NCBI GenBank assembly: GCA_958298945.1
Contig: OY282609.1
Coordinates: forward strand, 29,671,212-29,735,211
DNA: 64,000 nt
Source of the DNA: Atherix ibis
Taxonomy: Eukaryota > Arthropoda > Insecta > Diptera > Athericidae
Direction: 5' to 3'
The position numbers and the translations under genes are program-made. The notes beneath the pieces were generated by a model, which worked only from the letters and a program-made list of their open reading frames with translations, did no database searches and was not told the DNA's origin. Positions 23,116 to 35,544 of the stretch are shown here, in pieces (positions within the stretch are counted from its first letter, which is position 1; the number at the start of each line of letters is the position of its first letter).

Positions 23116-26100
23116 CACCTTGTAAAGCATATCGAGTCTAAATTATGAATTAGAAAAATATATATATGTTATATCGGTTCTAGTATTTTATGTTTTCTAA
23201 TAGAATTTATACAAACATAACAATTCATAGTTAAAAATATATGATAGCAAAAGTACAAAAAAATTTAGCAGAGAGTGTGGATAATATTGAACCAAGCCCA
23301 AAAATTTTCTACCCAAAATTGGAAATGCTTGTTGAGTACTTAAGTAGGCTCTTAAATAATCCTTCAATGAGAAACAATTAAAGTAACTCCTTGCCTGTAA
23401 AAAGCCAAAGTTGTTCAATACCATTTTAGGAGTCATGCAAAGTAATACACATTCCATAAGTTAATAGAAGAAATTCTTAATATTTTATTTTAAATATTAA
23501 CTATTGTATTTTATTAATTTTTCTCTTATTTGCTATTTTAGCACTACTATTCAACAATAAGAAAAAAATAAAACTCTAAATATATCTAAACATTATTATT
23601 CTTCACTTGAATAAATGGTATTCATTGATCTTCTTAAAAAAAATTCATTCCAATCGCTGAAGAGTCTTTTTAAACTATTTATTTCTCATTGTTAAAGATA
23701 CTTTTAATCTAAATACTTTACTTATAATAGTCTTAATAATTGAGCTTAACTTTTTCAAATTGAAACTATTGACGGTGGATTATTACCAGTATAGATTTCT
23801 TTAAGAACATACGTATTATACTGCGGTCTTTTGATGTTGAATATCTTATAATAGAAATAATAATAATGATAAACAAATAAATAGTTATATAATTGTAATA
23901 TGTTAACACACAAAAAAATTTAAGAATTTTTCAACCTCTTACAATTGATTTGAAAGCTTTAAACTTGCTTAAATTGATTCTGCGTAACCTTTTTGACTTT
24001 GATATACTGGAATTTATAAGACATTATTTAATAGCCTCTTGAGATTATCTGAATAATTTTTGAGTACAGCTAAACTATGCCATGTCAAAGATATGATAAA
24101 AGAATTTTCTTTCTATATTCGGAATTTGATGCAATATCTATTTATTATTTTAATAGAATTAATATGGCAAAGAATTTGTTATTACAAGCAAATAATTAAA
24201 TACATGACGACATTTAAATAAAACTTCAAACTCAAATTTCACGAAATCGTATTAGGCTGATTTTTTAGGCTCATGAACAATTTTTTTAAGAGCTATGATA
24301 GTGTGTAGAAGCGCTATATATTATGGCAGCCCTAATTCATGATTTGGTAAGTTTTTTTCGTTATTATTTTTAAAAATTCATAAAAAGGGGACTAATACGG
24401 ACCTTTTAAAAAATCCCTTTAGACATCCACAAAGGATTTTAAATTTTTTCTTCAAGAATATTTGTACTTATAAATCGTTTTTAGGATTATTAATTTTTAG
24501 GCAGCTACCATATTTCTTTACATTAAATCTAGGAATAAGCCTAATTCTTGAAAAACAGAATGGTTAAGATTTTGATAAGTAGTAAGTGCGTAAGGTCAGA
24601 CAAGGTATGACAATTAGAGTAACTAACGCTCCCCGGAATGGAACTTTAATAGCAAAGTTAAACCCATCGCTGCACGTATTAACTGTTCTATCAAACTAGC
24701 CAGTATACCACTTTGGACGTCCCCAATAGACTCAATTATAATCGAAACTGATCGAAACCTATCTCTTGTTGTACCTTCTCAAAGCATGAATGAAAATGAT
24801 TTATAATCATTTATAAAAAAAATCCGAATTTTGGGCAGAAATTCGTGGCACGAAATCTGCTCAAAATTTGGAAAGGACATACTGCTCTCACCTATAACTT
24901 TCTGTTTGAAACTACAGGTGCCAATCACGTGGCGTTCTACTAACAACTCCACATAAACTGAGCGAATGTCAGCAAACTAAGATTTTTTTTCCAAGCAGGG
25001 TTCTGTTCCTCCGATTATGGAGCTCTAATATCTAATAATTTCATTTAAAAGTCCCATTTTTAATCTTATCTACTAAATTTAACTAACTCTAACTGATATA
25101 ACCAACTAAAAACAGACCAGCTTAATTTACCAAACAAGAAACTTGAAGTCGTTAAATAGCCTCATGGTCGCGGTGCTATAAAAATGGACCCTGGCTCATG
25201 TTTAAAGGACCTTAATATACAAACAAATAAATTATTTCAAACTAATGTTGGTTGTTTTTTTTTGAGCCATGGCTTTCTTTATTTATACCATATGCTAATT
25301 CTTGAACGTGACATTTTTTTCCTCTTCGTTTTGGTCAGGGCGCAAAAATGTAAGCCTGTGAGGCACTTAATCAATAAAAGTCAATTTTTATTTTTATAAA
25401 TATTTTCTGTAAGTTCATCCTCTTAAAGTATACAAATTCTTTTAGTGGAAAATTATTTATTCTGAAAATACTAAGAAAATTCTTATAAATTATGCTTACA
25501 CGTGGAATGTCTACTATTAGATTAGAATATAAAATGAATGAGAATATGAAAAAAGATTAAAGAAATGTACAAGTTTCTAGTACACAAAACCAGGAAGAAA
25601 TACTTAAAGGTCTTTTGGAAAATATGTCCATAGTAAATGGAAAAATTATTAAAGTGTATTTTAATAATTCACACTTGATTGATTTTTATGGAAATTTTCT
25701 TGTGCAATATTTCATGTCAAAATCAAAATACCTGATACGATGGTGAACTGAATAAAACAATAACAAGAGAGTAAATATCGTTAGTTAACCAACCAACCAA
25801 TCGATTATCCACTAAAATGTAAACTTTTCCAATGGACTATTGCCCTCTGGTATAAGTAATTCATGACCGTGATCAGAGTATATGATAAACTTACGAAAGG
25901 TGTGAACTGAACATGAAATTTCACAATGACTTGTAGATGATATCAATCAGTGAATGACATAAAGCCTAACTTTGCATTTAAAAGCAAATAATGCTCAGAT
26001 AACACATGTAAAAAATGGTAACAAATCAAATGAACAAAAAACAATAGAAAAAATATGATATTGGTAATATCACTTTCTTTATTCATCGTTGCTTTCTAGC

Positions 26101-26639
26101 TAAAGGCAATAGCACCTCGCATAGGACTAACACTATCGAATTGGGACCTTCTATCTCCAAATGAAATAACACACCATCTACGTGTATACTCGCACTGTAG
26201 ATATGTACTCGTACCTAGTTCTGGAGCTCTACAAAAGTCATTCATTCATTCCACCTAGATCTTAATCGTTTTTCAATAATAATCGCTTATCGAATGGCTT
26301 TTATTGCCTAAAGCATTCGCTTCGAATGCAAATATTGAAAATTGAAAATTAACATTTGCTATACATTAAATGGAGCCTTGAAATAAAAATTCATATTGTG
26401 GTGATTTATTATTAATTTTTTGATATTCATAATTGATGTAAAAATACTTGTAAAACGAGTGGTTTAAATAATGATCAGGCGGCCGAAATGGTAAAGGAAA
26501 GAAGAATGTGGGGTAGGAAAATTATATAAACGGAAGTATGAGGTAGTAGACGAAAAGATAGTTAATTTTTTTAAGTATACAAATTACTTAACTGCAATGA
26601 CTGTTAAAATAAATATACTTCTTGGATTGTGATATTTGA
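23116..26639. other. DNA without recognisable gene
   Basis: A+T-rich throughout, with a coding-like, less A+T-rich stretch at about 24590-25000 that I could not match to any family. No terminal repeats were seen. Confidence 0.45.
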
Positions 26640-27060
26640 TTTTTTTTTTTACATCAATGTTATCCCCTTTAAATGTACCCGTAGTTAGCTGGAAGGCTTC
26701 AACTGGAATTCCATTCAGCTCCTCGGTTATACTCTCACATAGATAACATATTTTCAAGTAATTTTTGTTGTTCGAGAATCAAAAAAGTCATTCGGACTTT
26801 TATCAAGAAAAAAGGGGTGCTGAAGAGCCACAGTAATCCCATTTTCCGACTGCTTTTTTGTTCAGCCATGAGGTTTTATTACGTAACCATTTTCATGCCC
26901 AAATCTTGGGCTTTATTACGTAACCATTTTCATGCCCAAATCAAGTCACAATCTGATGAATAGAAAAACGATTCAATACTGACTCACTCCTCATCATGTG
27001 TACTGGTAAATTAACGTATAATATCAAAAGAGTCCCCACTTCTTTTTTGAGATCAGACTT
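26640..27060 (-). pseudogene. mariner-like transposase relic
   Basis: On the minus strand at about 26730-26687 the frame reads SITEELNGIPVEAFQ, a typical end of the last helices of mariner-type transposases (compare NAIPAEAFHYCLEKW at 43770-43830). Further right, on the same strand, DLGMKMVT occurs twice, resembling the LNDDLGMKRV block near the end of the DNA-binding part. The second copy comes from a 31-bp direct duplication (26875-26905 and 26912-26942). Everything between is broken. Confidence 0.45.
26875..26942. repeat. 31-bp direct duplication, period 37
   Basis: The 31 bases starting TTTATTACGTAACCATT at 26875 recur exactly at 26912, separated by 6 bases. It lies inside the mariner-like relic. 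Confidence 0.9.
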
Positions 27061-27269
27061 GTTGAAAGCCTCCCTAAATAAGTTTCTCCGCCCCTTTTTA
27101 AAATTTTCTATGCCACCGATAGACTTCTATTCTTAGTAAGGAATGCTATCCAAAGGATCATTGTAACTTTTCTTAAGTCAAACTCGAGGATTCACCAAGC
27201 ATTAAATTTCACTGTTCCTTTCCTTGTAACGTACTATAACAACACTATTTCACTTATCATGGCACTAGC

Positions 27270-28140
27270 TTTTATCGGTGAGCCTGGAATTTGCTGATCA
27301 AAAAAACCGAGGCAGTGCTAGTGATCAGCAGGAAATCAAAGGAGTTATTATTTCGCAGACAGCGCTCCGCTTTCTGGGATTTTAGATTGACACCAGGTTG
27401 GACTTAAACGATCATCTTAGAATCGCTGCTGAAAAAGCAAGTCGAGTTGAGAACGCCTTAATAAAGATCATAGCAAACTATGTAGGGTCCAAACAGAACC
27501 GGCGCGGATAATATTTCCACTGTCTCGAATGACGCCGTACTGTCTCGAATGACGCCGTCTGTGTTATCGCTAACATGTCACCAATCGAGCTTTTGGCGGA
27601 TGAAAGAGTCAAAATATATGATCCATGACGGAAGAAAAATTAAATTCATCATCAGGAGGGAAAGAAACAGTGTTGAGATTGGAGTGACACTGGAATTTAT
27701 CGACTCCATGTGGAACGGAAGTGACCATGGAGAAGTAGACCACTATATGGCCCATTTCTAACAGGACATGGATGCTTTGAGGCATTTCTATATCGATTTG
27801 TGGTGGCTCACAATCGAGCATGCGAAACATGTCTTTTCCCACAATCTGCGCTTTATGGAAAAAATAATCTATAAACAGCTATCCCAGAAGCGCATCATTA
27901 TACAAATGATAACATCCCTGGCATAGTGGGGTACGGTAGCTGAAAACGTATCCCCCGAGTAACAAAAGGAGCTCTGACAGGAAAAAAGAATGAGAAAATG
28001 GTAGCCTGTAACCGAAATAGGAAAATAGACTTGATATCAGTCCAGTTCCAATTAAGTAATACCCAATGATGGTTCCATGAGGGATCATATTGGAATAAAG
28101 GAAGATAGATTTAGTGGGTAAAAATCACACACACTATAGC
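27270..28140 (+). mobile_element. R1-clade LINE fragment (family A), C-terminal part and 3' UTR
   Basis: Broken frames give TEAVLVISRKSKE, ALRFLGF-IDTRLDLNDHL, AEKASRVENALIKI, NDAVCVIANMSPIELLADE, and HGEVDHYMAHF followed by the zinc-knuckle region scrap. These match in order the part after the RT core of R1-clade elements such as the copy at 41984-43153. A 20-bp exact tandem duplication (27519-27538 and 27539-27558) breaks the NDAV block. Downstream, the 3' UTR (GACTTGATATCAGTCC near 28030, GTGGGTAAAAATC near 28116) is shared with 43399-43600. Confidence 0.75.
27519..27558. repeat. 20-bp exact tandem duplication
   Basis: The unit ACTGTCTCGAATGACGCCGT occurs twice without spacer. It lies in decayed LINE coding sequence. 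Confidence 0.95.
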
Positions 28141-29104
28141 GGTCAATATCTCTACAGCATATTTAAGCAACATTGAAGAAAATAACCCATATCCATATTT
28201 ATATTCACAACCACATACTCTAAGTGCTCAATAAAATATTCCAAATCAGATTACTCTCACTCCAATTTTCTAAACATTGAAATTTTTTTAAATTTTCTAA
28301 AACAATCTGAGATGTTCTAAAAATCTAATTAAGGTTAATTCAACAAGCCATAGAATATCATTTTAACATATTGTAGTTCCAAGTTTTGATTTTAAGGATC
28401 AATAGTCAGTAAAAAAAAAAACTATTAAAAGATGATGGATTAAAGAAAAATTTATTTTTAAATTTATCATGATCATAGAAGTGTATGCAAATTAATTTTA
28501 AATACATTTTAATTATTAAAATCAAGCATTTGTGACCTTCTCAAATGAATTATACTCGTACATTTTACAGTCCATTTTGATTAAAATTCTATCTCCAATA
28601 TTTCAAAATTATATTTCGAAAAAAAAAATGTTATACATCGAAAAGAGAAGGTGTGTCACCAAAATACTAACGATCAATCGATCACTCTACTAATCAGCTT
28701 ATGACATTTATCAAGCCTTAAACCTAGAATGTTACCGTTAATAATAACCAGCATTTTTAATTTGTTTTTTAATAATAATGATCGACATATCGGAATTTTT
28801 ATTTTATTTTTCTTTCATTCGCTCTGTCTCTCTCTTCTTCAATTGCATTCGTCATCAATCCACCCACATTCAACCGACAACAGTAAATCATAAATTAAAA
28901 CTCTTAAAAATAGAAAAAATAATATTTGAACAATAAATGGGCTCACTTTCTTTTCTGGTTCATTTATTTTATGTGTGTATACTTATAAGTATCTTCCTAT
29001 TCCACATAATGGACCGCTATTTCGAAATTTTCTTCTTGTTGAGATTCTTCAATCATCATCATTAAGTCATTTTCGAAATTCTATTCAATTAAAAGTCGAC
29101 AAAA
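28141..29104. other. A+T-rich DNA, possible 5' region of a gene at its right side
   Basis: Mostly featureless. The stretch at about 28815-28880 is pyrimidine-rich (GCTCTGTCTCTCTCTTC), unlike the surroundings, and may be a promoter or 5' UTR for the open frame that follows. Confidence 0.3.
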
Positions 29105-29296
29105 ATGTCGACAAGAAACATCTCTAATGGCGGTCAAGATGGCAGCATTGATCAAAATGGACGAAAAGCACTTACGGTGACAGTAACAATGAGATGGCGA
29201 CAGTCTTTGTGTCATTTTTATCTTGTAAACGATCAATATCTTGTACTTAGCTCTGAGATTATATGTTTTCTTCTTCTTCGGACAACGACATTATAA
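29105..29296 (+). CDS. possible first exon of an unknown host gene
   Basis: ATG 29105 has a good insect start context (ACAAAAATG). The first ~24 residues, MSTRNISNGGQDGSIDQNG and RKALT, are compositionally normal protein rather than A+T-driven sequence, and no transposon motif is seen. The stretch is followed by GTGACAG (about 29177), a weak donor candidate. The remaining open frame to 29296 looks like read-through into intron. I do not recognise the product. It may equally be a chance ORF; the confidence refers to its being a real exon. Confidence 0.25.
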   Translation: MSTRNISNGGQDGSIDQNGRKALTVTVTMRWRQSLCHFYLVNDQYLVLSSEIICFLLLRTTTL

Positions 29297-30519
29297 CATT
29301 TTACATACTTGAAGTGTCTTGTTCCTATTCAATTTATATACAATAAAGACGATGCAATACTAGCAAATGCAAGTACTCGTTTGTAAGTACATTTTTTAAA
29401 AGTTATTTTAAAAAAAGAGCAATAAAAAATACCAAAAAATTAATTCCATAGAAACAAAAATATTTTTTCCAAACAAATTAATAACTGTTCGTTATAAATA
29501 CAAAATTGCATAGAAATAGTTGAAATAATATTTTCAAATTAATAATATATGGCACATAATAGAATTTGCGCAAATTCTTTTTTGAATACTCGTACAAGCA
29601 TATACGTTCTTATATGGAAATGTTTTTATTTACGTGAAGACTTAGTGCCTAAGACTTTTGACTATGAATACTTTTCGATAGAGAGAAAAAAACATTGTTT
29701 GAACGGTATTTGGTCATACTTAGAATTCCAACATAACTTTGTTTGTAACTGTAGTAAAATTATTTCTTAATTAATATATAATTTTTTTTTTAAATCTAAG
29801 GAATTTATTTGTTTCTTCCATATAAGAAAAATAGTATTCATATGCGCTCATTCGTTTTTCGTAGCAGATAATTATCCTCATAATGCAGTAAATCTTTCAG
29901 TTTCCCATGTTTATAAGTACATGTCATACTTGAGCCATAAGTAAAAATTATAATAACTTTATTAGAATGAACATTTAATGTAATTTTTATCTTTTATTAA
30001 TTATATTTGCATTTCAACTGAAATAAAAAAATTCTTTGAAAAAAAAAGAAGTGAATAAACTATCAGAGCCACTATTGAAGGTCGAAAAATTCAGTAAAAT
30101 AGTCAAAAAAAGACTGTATCAACTATGATTTATGAACAGGAAATACTTTTTTTATTTAGTTTGCTTGATTTTTTTTAATACGAGTATATAAATTTATTTA
30201 AAAATATACTATTTAACTTAATTAAAAAAAAATTTTAACCTAATTAATAATTTCATTTTACAAATATTTATGCTACAATAATATATATACTCGTAGTATG
30301 TTATAATATTGCTTTTTAACTATTTATTGTTAATATTAGAACACTACTGAGAAGAGCATTTATGTGTATATGGTTAGAAAGGTTGGCAGCTATTTTTATT
30401 TTTATTGATTTTTAACGGAAAATTTATAGACACGGAACTAGATATTCAGTAGTATATTTATGAAAAAATATCATTCAATAGTAATTTCTTTTAAATTATC
30501 AATATTTTTAACAAATATA
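29297..30519. other. A+T-rich DNA without recognisable gene
   Basis: No supported feature. The open frame around 29549-29770 has no recognisable motif. Confidence 0.5.
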
Positions 30520-31728
30520 ATGTGTAGTAAAAAGTAATCCATTATTTTGCCAATAGATGGCTGTAGGAGTCTGTATCTCCCTGTACAAAAAGTTGTTCAT
30601 ACAGTTTTGTGATTACTTGACTCAGTATTTTTTTAGCACACGTCAAAAATAGACACCAACAAAGAGAAAATACGCCATATTTTACAGTTTTTCTTCGATA
30701 AAGGCGAAAACGCAAGCCAGGCATCTGAAAATGTGAATAGTGTTTATGGTCCTGACACTGTAACAGCCAATCAAGTGCAATTTTGGTTTCGTCAATTCTG
30801 TTCCGGTAATTTTGATGTCAAAGATGCACCACGCTCTGGAAGGCCAATTGTCTAAAATGTCGATAAAATAATGGAAATCGTCGAGTCCGACCATCACGTA
30901 AGCACTGTTTTGATTGCCCAGGAGCTAAACATTGCACAAAAAACCATTTGGAACCACTTAAATAAGGCTGGATACAAAAAAAAGGTCGATGTATGGGTGC
31001 CACATGAGTTATCGCAAAAAAACCTCATGGACCGAATTTCCATCTGCGAATCGCTGTTGAATCGCAACAATATCGATCCATTTCTGAGGTAGATGGTTAC
31101 TGGTGATGAAAAGTGGGTCACTTACGACAACGTCAAGCGACAACGGTCGTGGTCAAATCGCGGTCACCCGGCGCAAACGGTGGTCAAGCCAGGATTGACA
31201 GCCAAGAAGGTTTTGCTGTGTGTTTGGTGGGACTGGCAGGGAATCATCTACTATGAGCTGCTCCCCTACGGCCGAACTCTTAATTCGGACCTATACTGTC
31301 AACAATTGGACCGTCTGAAAGAAGCAATCGCCCAGAAGCGGCCAGCTTTGGCCAATAGGAGAGGAATTGTGTTCCATCAGGACAACGCCAGGCCGCATAC
31401 ATCGATAGTGACTCGCCAGAAGTTCCGGGACCTTGGTTGGGATGTTCTTATGCATCCACCTTATAATCCGGACCTGGCACCAAGTGATTACCACCTCTTC
31501 CTGTCTATGACGAATGATTTTGCAGGTGAAAAATTCGCCTCAAGAGAAGATTGTGAAAATCGACTGTCCCAGGTTTTCTATGAGACAGGCATTATGAAAC
31601 TACCTCCAAAATAGCAACAAGTTATCGAACAAAACGGTGCATATTTGACCTAAATCGTATCATTCTATCTATTCTAAATAAAACCTTCAATTTAATGCAA
31701 AAATAATGGATTTCCTTTTACTACACCT
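30520..31728 (+). mobile_element. mariner, nearly full length with termini
   Basis: Length is 1209 bp. Left end A(T)GTGTAGTAAAAAGTAATCC and right end, inverted, A(G)GTGTAGTAAAAGGAAATCC, are each flanked by TA (30518-30519 and 31729-31730), the mariner target duplication. It carries one transposase frame without detectable indels. A badly damaged relative of the same family lies at 57572-58285. Confidence 0.9.
30649..31677 (+). pseudogene. mariner transposase (D,D34D), point-mutated
   Basis: One reading frame runs through the element: DTNKEKIRHILQFFFDKGEN, FWFRQFCSGNFDV, WNHLNKAGYKKK, WVPHEL, first aspartate in VTGDEKWVTYDN, second in FHQDNARPHTS, third in PDLAPSDYHLF, with 34 residues between the last two. 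The expected start codon is ATA (30649-30651). Stops are TAA 30853-30855 (where the relative at 57.7 kb has GAA for glutamate), TAG 31090-31092 and TAG 31612-31614, the last at a family tryptophan. So the copy was inactivated by base changes rather than indels. Not functional as it stands. The end of the frame is approximate. Confidence 0.85.
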
Positions 31729-31869
31729 TATATGTAAATGAAATCTGTTGGAACTTATGATATATTAGCAAAAAAATATCTTTACACACTAAGGTTATCT
31801 CGTCTATCACATATAACTGATTATACTTTTTAGTGGATTGCTCATTCTGAATTATACAGATATGATCTG

Positions 31870-31909
31870 CACTAACCACTCAGATGTTCATTAAAAAGCG
31901 TGGTTAGTG
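31870..31909. repeat. 10-bp perfect inverted repeat CACTAACCAC
   Basis: Arms at 31870-31879 and 31900-31909, 20-base loop. Located in spacer between two mariner copies. Confidence 0.6.
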
Positions 31910-32276
31910 TATTATAAAAACTGCTGCATTCAACAGTAGTTGTCAAAAAAAAAATCGCACAGAAAATATAATTTTAATTGTATACTTGAATCTTCAGATA
32001 TCAGTCCTATATACTCGCATTTATTTGGATTTACGAGACTGCTATCACTAAGAGCGATTTGGTAAAACAAAGGACTTCCCCTCCAACTAGATGTGCAGTA
32101 CGACTTTATTTTACGAAAAATCCAACGAACCTTCGAATATTGCTTCGATATTCGGTGGTGTTCTGCAGGGTGGTTAACTTGGACCCAACCTCTATAGGTA
32201 CGCTTTCACATCGTTATGCATACAGATTCTCTGACTACGAGTATATCATAAATTACATATAGATTCTCTGAGTGTA
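31910..32276. other. spacer between two mariner copies
   Basis: No coding or repeat feature seen. Confidence 0.5.
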
Positions 32277-33525
32277 CGAGGGTCGTTCAATAAGTCCTTA
32301 GAAAATCCGAGAAATTGCGCTGTCAATTATCAACAGGAAAGCTATCAATTTCAGCTCGATCCATAGCGTAGGTCAATTTCTATCGTCGATTAAAGTTAAC
32401 GACATTTATTTGGGCATAACAATGGAAAAAAGCGAGTTTAGGGCTGTCACCAACCATCTCCATTTGAAAGGCTTAAGCCCGAAAGAAATCAAAGCCGAGT
32501 TGGATGCAGTTCATGGCACATCTGCACCTGTGTTTGCGACGGTTTACAATTGGGTGAATGAATTTAAACGTGGCCGTTAATCCACAAAAGATGAACATCG
32601 TTCAGGACGCCCAGTTGAGGTGTCTACTCCTGAAATCATCGACAAAACCCACGATCTGATTTTGAACGATCGGCGAATTAAAGTGCGCGAATTAGTTGAG
32701 GCCACGGGCATATCACAAGGTACAGTCGCTTCAATTTTGCATGAAAAATTGTCTGTGAAAAAAATTTCGGCAAGATGGGTGCCGCGTTTGCTCTCAGAGG
32801 AGAATAAGCGCAATCGTGTAGTGGACTCTGAGGCTATGTTGGCACTCTTTCATCGCAATCCTGCCGAATTCCTTCGTCGATATGTCACTGTGGACGACAC
32901 TCCAGAAACGAAGAGACAGTCATCACAGTGGATTTTCAAGGGTGAACGGGCTCCGAAGAAGACAAAAACTGTGCCATCGGCCGGCAAGGTGATGGCCACG
33001 GTCTTTTGGGAAACGCAGGGCATCATTTTTATCGACTACTTGGAAAAAGGAAAAACAATAACAGGAGCGTATTACGCATCGTTATTGCAACGGTTGAGCG
33101 AGGAAATCAAAGAGAAACGCCCCCATCTGAAGAAGAAAAAAATCCTCTTGCATCAGGACAATGCGCGTGTGCACACCTGCGCTGTTTCCATAGCCAAAAT
33201 TGTGGAATTGAGAATGGAATTGTTGCAGCATCCCGCTTATTCACCAGATTTGGCCCCGAGTGACTATTTTCTTTTCTCAATCTGAAGAAATGGCTTGGCG
33301 GACGACGGTTCACTTCCAACGAGGACGTCATTGCTCAAACGGATGAGTATTTTGCAGAGCTTCCGAAATCCTTTTTTTTGGACGGGATAAAAATTTTGGA
33401 AAAACGGTTGAAAAAATGTATAGAGCTTAAGTGTATATAGGAGATTATGTTGAAAAATAAAAAAAATTTTTTTTAAAAAAGAGTTTCTTTCCATCTTTTT
33501 CTAAGGACTTATTGAACGATCCTCG
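32277..33525 (+). mobile_element. mariner with intact termini (CGAGGGTCGTTCAATAAGTC)
   Basis: Length is 1249 bp. Left end CGAGGGTCGTTCAATAAGTC and the inverted right end, CGAGGATCGTTCAATAAGTC, are both flanked by TA (32275-32276 and 33526-33527). The termini differ from those of the 53.7-kb copy (CGAGGGTCATTCAACAAG) at few positions, so the two are sister families. A 3' piece of this family lies inverted at 39061-39492. Confidence 0.9.
32422..33440 (+). pseudogene. mariner transposase (D,D34D), three lesions
   Basis: The start is ATG 32422 (MEKSEFRAVTNHL), standard for this group. Codon 53 is TAA (32578-32580), after NEFKRGR. The frame continues with DEHRSGRPVEV, KISARWVPRLLSEENKRNR, first aspartate in YVTVDD, LLHQDNARVHTC and SPDLAPSDYFLF, the last two aspartates 34 residues apart. 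Directly after the first aspartate six residues (TWIHWY in relatives) are missing in frame, giving VDDTPET. Near 33277 one base is missing compared with the inverted copy at 39.24 kb, which shifts the frame at LFPNLKKW. It is a dead copy with well-preserved termini. Confidence 0.9.
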
Positions 33526-33539
33526 TATCATATTAATAA

Positions 33540-33770
33540 AATTTTAAAACTGATCTGGTGGCATGGACCATCATTTTGCGACTCTATTAAGTCTTGTAGC
33601 TCTAGTACATACAAAATTCTCCCTAAAAATATCGGTGATCCTTTTTATATACACAACATTATAATCCACCGTAACTTAAATGTCCTTTTTGTATGTAATT
33701 TTTACATTGTCTTACTCATAATTAATCTGTCCTTCTATTAGAGTCCTATTGCCAGACTTATTTTTCCGTG
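33540..33770 (+). pseudogene. Jockey-like RT C-terminal scrap
   Basis: Reads ILPKNIGDPFYIHNIIIHRNL followed by NVLFV, matching RKIVNAPFYVRNTVIHRDLNV of the element at 11.4-13.1 kb. It lies just right of a mariner; the corresponding upstream part was not found on the mariner's left. Confidence 0.65.
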
Positions 33771-35544
33771 TTTCCTTTTAATTTAAGGCAAATACCGTGA
33801 CGTCAAAAAGCACCGATGTTTGTTTATTATAATTATTTAAAAAAAAAATAGTATTTAAAAAACAGGTAAGTTCCTTTAGTAAATCTTATGATTTTTACCA
33901 AAAAAAATATAGGAAATTTTTTTAGCGAACCTTACACTATAACAGTGATATTGTATTAATTTAATAAGAACAAAAATTTTAAATGAAAACTACTGCCATG
34001 TTTTTATAAATTTTACAAAATAATTCAATTTAATGGTTTATACTATACAGTGATTATAATTGCTGAATTAACATTTTAATGATGCAGATTAGGAAAATTT
34101 TATTAGAAGTTCCTTTTTCTAAATATGGTGTTATTATTGAATAGAAGAATAAATATTTCTAAATATGGTTTATCACGACAAAAACTAATATATCTGTCTA
34201 TCGCTTTCGACTATAAGATTTAGTTAACCTTTCCATCTTTATTTATAAAACAAAGAATTATTTTATTGAATATTTCATTGAGAATAAGAAAAATTGTAAA
34301 TGCCGGAACATTTTTATGAATATTATTTATACACCTAATGTAGTCGTGATACATTTTTTTTTGGACATTATATCTATTACTGAAAAGAGATTCTATAAAA
34401 ATTCAAAAATAACTAACTCTTACTGATTATTAGCACTAAAACTATTACATCCTTTATGATATTGGTATGATTCTATGGTACAAGGAAAATTGTCATTCTA
34501 TTAAGATATAAGGGGTCTATTAGCCTCCATAGATCGTATGTTTGTAGTCAATACAATAACTGCTAGACAATCCTGTAAAAGTATCCATGCTAGTGATCGT
34601 CGTGCATCCGTATTTGAACTGGTTTCGAAACTTTTTCATTAGGTGTCATTACCATAACGTAACTAATATTACAACCTCTTGAAAAGTACTCATACGAGTA
34701 TATTACTTACTCAAATGCAACTTACTTTGTTATACCTTGGCCAGAATTAACTTACGAATTGCATATTCCAAGACGGTATAGTACCCCGCATTGCCTGTGT
34801 ACCGGCTGATAGTCATACTCGTATCCATTCAAATTCGTAATATTGTCGTTACTTCATCAGGAAACCAGTTCCTCCAAATATGGAAGTTACTAGGAAAAAA
34901 TACAAAATCCGATGTACTTTCCTGAGTCAGTTTAGTTGATTGGAGCCAGTTTTATGAGTTACTGGTTTTCTTACTTAGGCATTCTACTGACTTTGTAGTA
35001 TACTATATATTCTTGGATGACATGAGTTTAATCGTACAAACAAATCTTTATCATCTCTTTAGAAATCTTTTACGCAATTTTATTGTTTGCAAGAAATTTA
35101 TTTATTGTCAAAGTGCGAGTACTAGTAGATAATATCTTGAAACAATAAGGAAGGAAATGCTTTAAGAGAATATATTAAGTTTTCATTTAAAATATATTTT
35201 TTTTAAGATCATTTTGACGATATTATTGTTAGAGGAAATAAATATTTGCATATCGAAAATATAATTTTCTGAGAAAAAATTCCAAGTTAAAAACTTCCTT
35301 CAATAAAAAAAAATTTACATTTTTTCTGAAATTCATCATTAATAATGTGCAATATCAAATTATATATTTCTTTTCAAAAGTTCATTACTTCGTTTAAGAT
35401 GGCGCTGGAAAAAGAAATTAATTTAAGAATTTTTGAAGTAGCAAACTTTTTTTTATTTGACATTTACAACTACAAAAACATTATAATAATAAGATTTTAT
35501 GACAAAATCACTACAATGACAGTTAGAAATTGTTATTTAATGTG
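33771..35544. other. A+T-rich DNA without recognisable gene
   Basis: No transposon border or coding-like stretch found. Confidence 0.55.

Noticed and set aside
24590..25000. Less A+T-rich, coding-like stretch
   Set aside because: Frames are broken and I could not match the readings to any transposon or host family.
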